Source of the DNA: Syncephalis plumigaleata
Taxonomy: Eukaryota > Zoopagomycota > Zoopagomycetes > Zoopagales > Piptocephalidaceae
Assembly (NCBI GenBank): GCA_025201365.1
Contig: JAIXMF010000012.1
Span: forward strand, 124,001-188,000
Direction: 5' to 3'
Length of the DNA stretch: 64,000 nucleotides
Position numbers and translations under genes: made by a program. Every line of letters begins with the position of its first letter. Positions within the stretch are counted from its first letter, which is position 1. A model generated the notes under the pieces. It made no database searches, was not told where the DNA came from, and saw nothing but the letters and a program-made list of their open reading frames with translations. Shown piece after piece: positions 58,728-64,000 of the stretch.

Positions 58728-59486
58728 ACCCATACAATGAAATGCTACTACTATAGGACACATCATACAAACGCGTGTATGTATGTATGTATGTATTAGT
58801 AGCACATCTCCCTTTCTTTCCTATTTATCCTTCAGTTTTTTTGGTATTTGTTTTAACAGTATTTATTATTTGATTTGCGAATCATATAACCATTTTACGT
58901 GTAATAACATGAATTCATCCTATTAAATAAACCAATATTTGTAACTACGAAAGAAATAGTCTCATGTCGTTATTGAAATGTAGTAATAATGTATGTCCTA
59001 TTTGCCTTAGAATTAGCAGAATAGCCATGTGAATGCCATGTGTACTATCACGTTCAACAATAATGTTAATTTGGTAATGAGAAAAGCGCTTCTATTTCGA
59101 CTAAATGAGTAACGGCCTAACTACAGTGTGACAATATAAAAAATAGGTGAACATTTTCTGTTTTTTACTAGACATAAACAAACGAGTTAGTCGGTAGAGG
59201 AAAGGAGTACAAACAAACGAGATGGACATGCACCTTTCGTGTAATACTCGTGGCAGCAATTTGCATCCATATTTGTCAACAATTCAACCGGAGTACACAC
59301 TAATAAATAGGACAGGGATAAGCCTAATAGCATCCCTTTTACTCGTCGTCGTACTACTCCTTCTCTTTATCTTTTTATCCATCGTATTTATCGATATTAT
59401 AGATACATATATGTATGTATATGTATATGCATCATTTCTAACCATTCAATTAGCTATATTAACGAATCGACATTATATCAGTAAAC
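58728..59486. other. Intergenic acidic protein to GDPD
   Basis: 759 bp, AT-rich, with a (GTAT)n run near 58777-58796. A hydrophobic 115-codon frame at 59222-59569 overlaps the GDPD start in another frame and is not called. Confidence 0.5.
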
Positions 59487-60899
59487 ATGACACTCTTCTC
59501 CATTGGCCGATTACTCGTTGTGCTGGCTGCCATTGGCATGACGGGTACGAAAGCTGCCATTATTCCTGATAACTCGTTGATACCCACCAGCCACCAGTCA
59601 AGCGAGACTGTATTCAGTACATCGGTAAACAAACCAGTGATCATTCGTATCAAACAAGCGAAAACCGCACCAGTAATCAGCACCACTGCATTGCAACCAG
59701 TACCTTCCGAGGATAAACGACATACTATCATTGCATCACAAGTCACCGAGGCTTGGATGGATTATTTGGCGAATCAGCCCGATATTATCGCACCAAGCAA
59801 AGCACACTGGCCTAAAACGTATAGTGGCAAGCGTACATTATTGTTTGCTCATCGTGGTGCTCGAGCATTCATGCCCGCTCATTCGATCGGCTCCTATTAC
59901 ATGGCAGCCATGCTTAACGCCGACTACATTGAGCCGGATCTTGTCGTGTCAAAGGACGGCCACATCATATGCCATCATGACCTGTTCTTGTCGGAGGACA
60001 CAGACGTTGCACAACATCCGGAATTCGCCAATCGTCGTCGTAAGATGATAGACATCCTCGACGGCGAGGAGACAATACGAGAGGATTGGTTCATCGAGGA
60101 TTTCACGTTGGCCGAGTTGAAAACTCTGCGTCTACACCAATTGTCGAAAGGTGTACGTCCCTCGTATTTCGACCAGAACTTCGCCCCTATCACACTGGAG
60201 GAATTCCTTACGCTAGTGCAGGAAGTCTCCATCGCCTTTAAGCGTCCCATTAATATTGTGCCCGAGTTGAAACATGGGCCTCATCACGCGAAAATGCGCC
60301 CGAGGAATCCCCGCTATTTCGAGGACCGTGTATTGTCGATTCTATCCGAGTATGGCTATCCGTTGGAACCAACCCCCGGTGCACGTGCTACTCGTCGAGT
60401 GGACAATCAGGTTATCGAGCTGGGTGATGTGCTACTTCAGTCGTTCGACAAAGATGTCATTCAGTATTTACGCCATCGCACCGCGCTGCCTTTATTGTAC
60501 CTCGTAGAGTCGACGAACGTTGAGGCACTCACCCCCAAGGGCTTGGAGGAGATGTCGCATATTGCCACCTATATCGGACTCGATCAACGATTCCTTTTCA
60601 TGAAGGCGGAACAAGTGCTAAAGGACGATGGCATTAGCTACGATGTCGAACGTATCCGTAAGTTGGGCGGGTTCATTCCGTCGGATCGACTCGTTCAAGC
60701 AATTCATAATCGCCGTATGCGCGTGTCTATTTACACGGTGGCTGACTCACACGAAACGCGCAAAGGCGTGCCACTTGTTCCGGAACGTGTCGCCAAGTTA
60801 TTTAGAATGGGCGTTGACAGTATATTCACGGAGAATCTAATGGAAACGCACCGACTACGCGATGATTACACGGCCAAACTAGGTGCTCATCCTTTCTAA
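59487..60899 (+). CDS. Secreted GlpQ-type glycerophosphodiester phosphodiesterase
   Basis: Hydrolyses glycerophosphodiesters to glycerol-3-phosphate and an alcohol. 470 aa, single exon. Signal peptide MTLFSIGRLLVVLAAIGMTG cut near A23-A24, then a ~90-residue Ser/Thr-rich linker. TIM-barrel GDPD domain from ~115: FAHRGARAFMPAHSIGSY (His122-Arg123), YIEPDLVVSKDGHIICHHD (Glu149, Asp151, His164; metal and acid/base residues), INIVPELKHGPHHAKM, VLLQSFDKDVIQYL and VDSIFTENLMETH. The ~50-residue insert after HHD and the NIVPELK motif are as in bacterial periplasmic GlpQ, rather than the short cytosolic fungal GDE1 type. Intronless and richer in G/C-ending codons than its intron-rich neighbours, so bacterial origin is possible but unproven. 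Confidence 0.93.
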   Translation: MTLFSIGRLLVVLAAIGMTGTKAAIIPDNSLIPTSHQSSETVFSTSVNKPVIIRIKQAKTAPVISTTALQPVPSEDKRHTIIASQVTEAWMDYLANQPDIIAPSKAHWPKTYSGKRTLLFAHRGARAFMPAHSIGSYYMAAMLNADYIEPDLVVSKDGHIICHHDLFLSEDTDVAQHPEFANRRRKMIDILDGEETIREDWFIEDFTLAELKTLRLHQLSKGVRPSYFDQNFAPITLEEFLTLVQEVSIAFKRPINIVPELKHGPHHAKMRPRNPRYFEDRVLSILSEYGYPLEPTPGARATRRVDNQVIELGDVLLQSFDKDVIQYLRHRTALPLLYLVESTNVEALTPKGLEEMSHIATYIGLDQRFLFMKAEQVLKDDGISYDVERIRKLGGFIPSDRLVQAIHNRRMRVSIYTVADSHETRKGVPLVPERVAKLFRMGVDSIFTENLMETHRLRDDYTAKLGAHPF

Positions 60900-61581
60900 T
60901 CACACTAATTTATTGAATCTATAATAATACTCTTGCTAATTATTAGTTTAATACATGAACTGAATGTTAAATAACACTTTAATTTTTAATGATATGTTCT
61001 AATGTGTATTTAATGTAGCTACATCCTATGAACAAGAAAAACGAATGACACTCGAAGTGCAATAGGCGCATATCGATTTTAATACGAGTTCAAAGTTTCC
61101 CAGCTAGCTAACTTGCTCACTCACTTATTCGCTTGCTTTACCCGCATGCGCCATTTATCAATAAGTGTCATTAAGGATTAATGGTCCAATCACGAGACCT
61201 TGAATGGTTAACAATGGCGCCATGCACTACTATACGAGAAAACGGAGATATGCACGTGTGCTCTGTTGCTGTTAGTGTTATTCATTGAACAAAGCCACCT
61301 ACTTGATACACCTGCATGAGGTGCATGTTATGGAACTAACCGCGTGAATCAACCATTGCTTCAACTTTACGCACCCTTTACCTTTTTTTTTGCTTTGCAG
61401 CCCTTATCCATCATTCTAGGTCATATCACTCATATCAATTTCTTTATTATAAGCGCGGTTCACTTATATACTATAGTAAAACAAAAATATATATAGTAAA
61501 CAAAGGAATACAACTACCATCATTGAATAAAGAGAAAGAGAAAGAAAGAAAGAAAGAAGAATAAGGAAATACCTTATCTTC
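60900..61581. other. Intergenic GDPD to methyltransferase
   Basis: 682 bp without a gene. An AG/GAAA run lies just before the methyltransferase ATG. Confidence 0.5.
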
Positions 61582-62720
61582 ATGGGTAATGTACTAAGTT
61601 TGAGTAAACGGAATCAATTCTCGAATCGTGCTTCACGCTCCACTGGAAGTAACAACAGTTCAGGTAATCGAAAAAACGATACGGCCCGTTTTCAAATGAA
61701 CATGGGACGACGCTACCATAATGAAAAGGACGTGCCCTACTTTCTACCTAATGATAACGTAGAACAAGATCGGTAAGTCTATCCGTACAACATCATGCCA
61801 ATCGATTGTTTATATCGTTGACCGCTGATCAATCTAGATTGGATGCACTCCATTTTATTATGCAAGAACTGATTAATGGCAATCACTTGTGTCAACTGGA
61901 TAATCCACTTAGCATACTCGATATTGGAGCTGGCACCGGTACTGGTCAATGGTAAGTCGATGGCCGTGTAATAGTCATCCGACAACATCATTTGCCCTAT
62001 CTAATAAACGTGTTATCACTCTTACTCGCTAGGAAATGGCGGCAGGATTTCCCGATGCACGTGTCGTTGGATTCGATATTGCACCAATTCAACCCAAGGC
62101 AATTCGACCACCTAACGTGGAATTCGAGACGATGAACATCCTAGAAGGTAGGCGAGCAATAGTAATAATATCATATTATAGTGCGCAATGATTAAGCTGT
62201 ACATGCACATCAAGGTATTCAATATGAGGACAACACTTTTGATTATGTGCATATGCGTTTCTTAACCTCGGGCATTCCAAAGACGTATTGGCCAACGTTA
62301 ATTTCGGATATCGCGCGGATTTGCTCGGCAGGTGGTGCGATCGAATTGTGCGAGACAGACGGATATTTCCGTAATCCCGGTCCACTTGCCACGAAAATGA
62401 ACAAATGGCTGGCCACAGTGTGTGGTCTGAAAAAGGTCGACACGGAGGAAGTATGGAAGATACCCGATATGATGCCTGAAGCGGGACTACGCGTAGAACA
62501 TGTGGAATACTACAAACTACCCATGGGCAGTTGGTGTGGTCCTCTCGGCGAGATGGCACTCTCCAATATTGTGACGGGATTCTCCGGATTTCGCAACAAA
62601 CTTGTCGAATTATGCGACGAAACAGAGGAGAGTATCAATGAAGTATTTGAGAAACTAAATGATGAAGCCAACGAACGCCAAATGTACATGCAAATGGGCG
62701 TATTTGTTGGAAGGAAATAA
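61582..62720 (+). CDS. SAM-dependent class I methyltransferase, possibly N-myristoylated
   Basis: Four exons (61582-61772, 61838-61951, 62033-62147, 62215-62720), about 308 codons. The N-terminus MGNVLSLSKRNQFSNRASRS fits the N-myristoylation consensus (Gly2, Ser6, basic residues after), suggesting membrane attachment. The Rossmann core has ILDIGAGTGTGQW (motif I), FPDARVVGFDIAPIQP (motif II), NTFDYVHMRFLTSGIP, then ICSAGGAIELCETDGYF, all typical of the LaeA-like/small-molecule methyltransferase group widespread in fungi. Substrate unknown. Anomaly: exon 2 ends in phase 2 but exon 3 is only in frame with the homologous EMAAGF block if one more G preceded the donor (TGG|gtaagt). The gene as written would be frame-shifted there, pointing to a base-call error or a recent lesion. 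Confidence 0.83.
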
Positions 62721-62971
62721 TAATAATAATTAGGAAGTAGATGAAGGAAAGAAAATACCAATGTTGATAGCCATTCTTATTATGCTAATAAATTTCTTTA
62801 TTCAATGATTGCTATTAGTATAAGTAGACGCTAGTTGTGCAGCAGTAGTTGCAACAAGTGTGCGTAGAATACAGCATGTTAGCGTGATATCGATTAGGAT
62901 GCAGTTGTTCAAAATTTAATGGTTTCATCATACGGAAACAAGGAGAATACTATTCACTCCAATGAATTATC

Positions 62972-63895
62972 CTAGTCGCGTGTAGATGAAAGAAAATTAC
63001 GATCGTCCATTAGTGCATCAGCAAACGCGCTATTACTATGGGAAGAGGAACCGAATGACGATGATGGAGGGAAGAGCGTAGCTTCACTATTATCCAGTGA
63101 AGGCTGGTTTATGGCATCGAATTGACCAGCCTGCGCCCTCTTCTTACTGGCGTATGCTTTCAGCGGTGGACTCGCCATCGTCGGGTCCTCCCACGTACGA
63201 TGTATAGATGAGCTTGACTTGCGACTACGAAGCAGAAGATATGATACTGGTGAAGCCAACTCGTTTTTTAACGTTTTCTGCGATAGAGCCGAGTTATCCG
63301 GTGATGCTTGCACGTATCTGTACTCTTTCGACGTTCGACTCCGATTGACGGAGGCAGCGTTGAATGCCGCCAACTTGGCCAGTGTTTCAGACGACAACTG
63401 AGTGGTGTGCGCCTTTCTCCTGATAATATTACGCGGCGCACCCTGAATGGTCGATGAAGATGTGGCATTGTCATTCAAGCGGAGCGGTCTACGTGACGCA
63501 GCCTTATTTGTTTGTGGTAAGCTTCTACTCGCTATTGGAACAGGATCAAACTCAATTACTTTTGCTCTACGTTCCATTTGCTGAGCTGTTCGACACTTCT
63601 TATTAGTGATGGCATTGGGTGGACGTGGAATACTCAGGCCTATCGTGTAGTTCATGTCGGCGGGATGTTGCTCGCGTAGGGAATCATCTCCTCTGTTTAG
63701 ATTGGAGTTAGTCGATGATGTCATAATAGGTGTTGTGCCTTTTCTTCGATGATGATGACGACGACTCCTCTTGGAATTACGCGAGCCAGATGGACGATGA
63801 ACTTTTGCGGTTTTAGGATTGAACGGTTGCAAGGAAGTAGATCGTGCTGATACCGCGATTGTTGTTGTTGTTGGAATATGAACATTAGACATCAT
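62972..63895 (-). CDS. Unrecognised basic Ser/Arg-rich protein
   Basis: Single open stretch of 307 codons. Basic N-terminal third (NSKRSRRHHHRRKGT, an NLS-like patch), then AITNKKCRTAQQMERRAKV, a helix LSSETLAKLAAFNAASVNRS, and a Ser-rich end. No domain recognised. Upstream, before a gap of a few bases, another short minus-strand open segment (63903 to the window edge, FPDPDVLGKGMRGGNK) may be a neighbouring gene end or an earlier exon, so the start at 63895 is provisional. Convergent with the methyltransferase gene. Confidence 0.55.
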   Translation of the reverse strand: MMSNVHIPTTTTIAVSARSTSLQPFNPKTAKVHRPSGSRNSKRSRRHHHRRKGTTPIMTSSTNSNLNRGDDSLREQHPADMNYTIGLSIPRPPNAITNKKCRTAQQMERRAKVIEFDPVPIASRSLPQTNKAASRRPLRLNDNATSSSTIQGAPRNIIRRKAHTTQLSSETLAKLAAFNAASVNRSRTSKEYRYVQASPDNSALSQKTLKNELASPVSYLLLRSRKSSSSIHRTWEDPTMASPPLKAYASKKRAQAGQFDAINQPSLDNSEATLFPPSSSFGSSSHSNSAFADALMDDRNFLSSTRD

Positions 63896-64000
63896 AGTCT
63901 TCAGTTAGGCGTAGTTGCATGTCCTAATGGTTTATTACCGCCACGCATGCCTTTGCCCAGCACATCTGGATCGGGGAACATTGATGTGCTGGTAAAGATT
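63896..64000 (-). other. Window edge with possible exon fragment
   Basis: The minus strand reads an uninterrupted ~33 codons from the edge (TSTSMFPDPDVLGKGMRGGN, then KPLGHATTPN and a stop). It looks protein-like but is cut by the window end. A gtaata donor and a ctaac...ag acceptor also lie within it, so it could splice into the adjacent gene. Confidence 0.35.

Noticed and set aside
59222-59569. Plus-strand 115-codon hydrophobic frame
   Set aside because: Overlaps the GDPD start in another frame; hydrophobicity comes from T-rich leader sequence.
1-64000. tRNA, rRNA, snRNA or bacterial operon signals
   Set aside because: No cloverleaf, conserved rRNA core or Shine-Dalgarno/operon layout was recognised; the genes are eukaryotic and spliced.

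Overview
The window looks like nuclear DNA of an early-diverging fungus (Zoopagomycota/Mucoromycota grade; this placement is an inference). The reasons are AT-rich DNA, many short GT-AG introns of about 45-100 bp with CTAAC-like branch points just before AG, standard stop codons, and a gene set that includes SMN, DOT1, PRP6, MCM-binding protein, AP180, a DIRS-type tyrosine-recombinase retroelement and Fanzor-like relics. I reconstructed most genes by joining exons at consensus splice sites; exon ends are good to a few bases.

Layout. 0.5-9 kb is a dense housekeeping block: DOT1 H3K79 methyltransferase, a SERF-family protein, SMN (convergent with SERF, 17 bp apart), PRP6 (divergent from SMN, 198 bp apart) and acyl-CoA-binding protein. 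9.2-14 kb is a mobile-element nest: a relic of a Fanzor/TnpB-like nuclease gene between 37-bp inverted repeats, then a whole-looking 4.2-kb DIRS element. 14.7-17 kb is an AP180/CALM clathrin adaptor.

17.5-31.8 kb is the most unusual region. Four paralogous genes (three minus, one plus) encode proteins with a signal peptide, a disulphide-type ectodomain resembling a protease-associated (PA) fold, a conserved E-x-G-x-W-N-x-x-F junction motif and about seven membrane helices. They share intron positions. An F-box gene and a second Fanzor-like relic lie inside the array. I do not recognise this receptor-like family by name.

32-42 kb holds an MFS transporter with two apparent frame shifts, ALG12 mannosyltransferase, a large intronless secreted subtilase and a His/Pro-rich disordered protein. 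42.4-45.6 kb is a gene-poor, simple-repeat-rich stretch. 45.6-64 kb holds a multi-pass membrane protein, an LAT-type amino-acid permease, SEC63, MCM-binding protein, an acidic disordered protein, an intronless GlpQ-type glycerophosphodiesterase, a possibly N-myristoylated SAM methyltransferase and an unrecognised basic protein at the right edge.

Functional links: SMN (snRNP assembly) and PRP6 (tri-snRNP) appear to share a promoter. SEC63, ALG12 and the secreted hydrolases all use the secretory pathway but are not arranged as a cluster. No CRISPR array, rRNA or tRNA gene was recognised.
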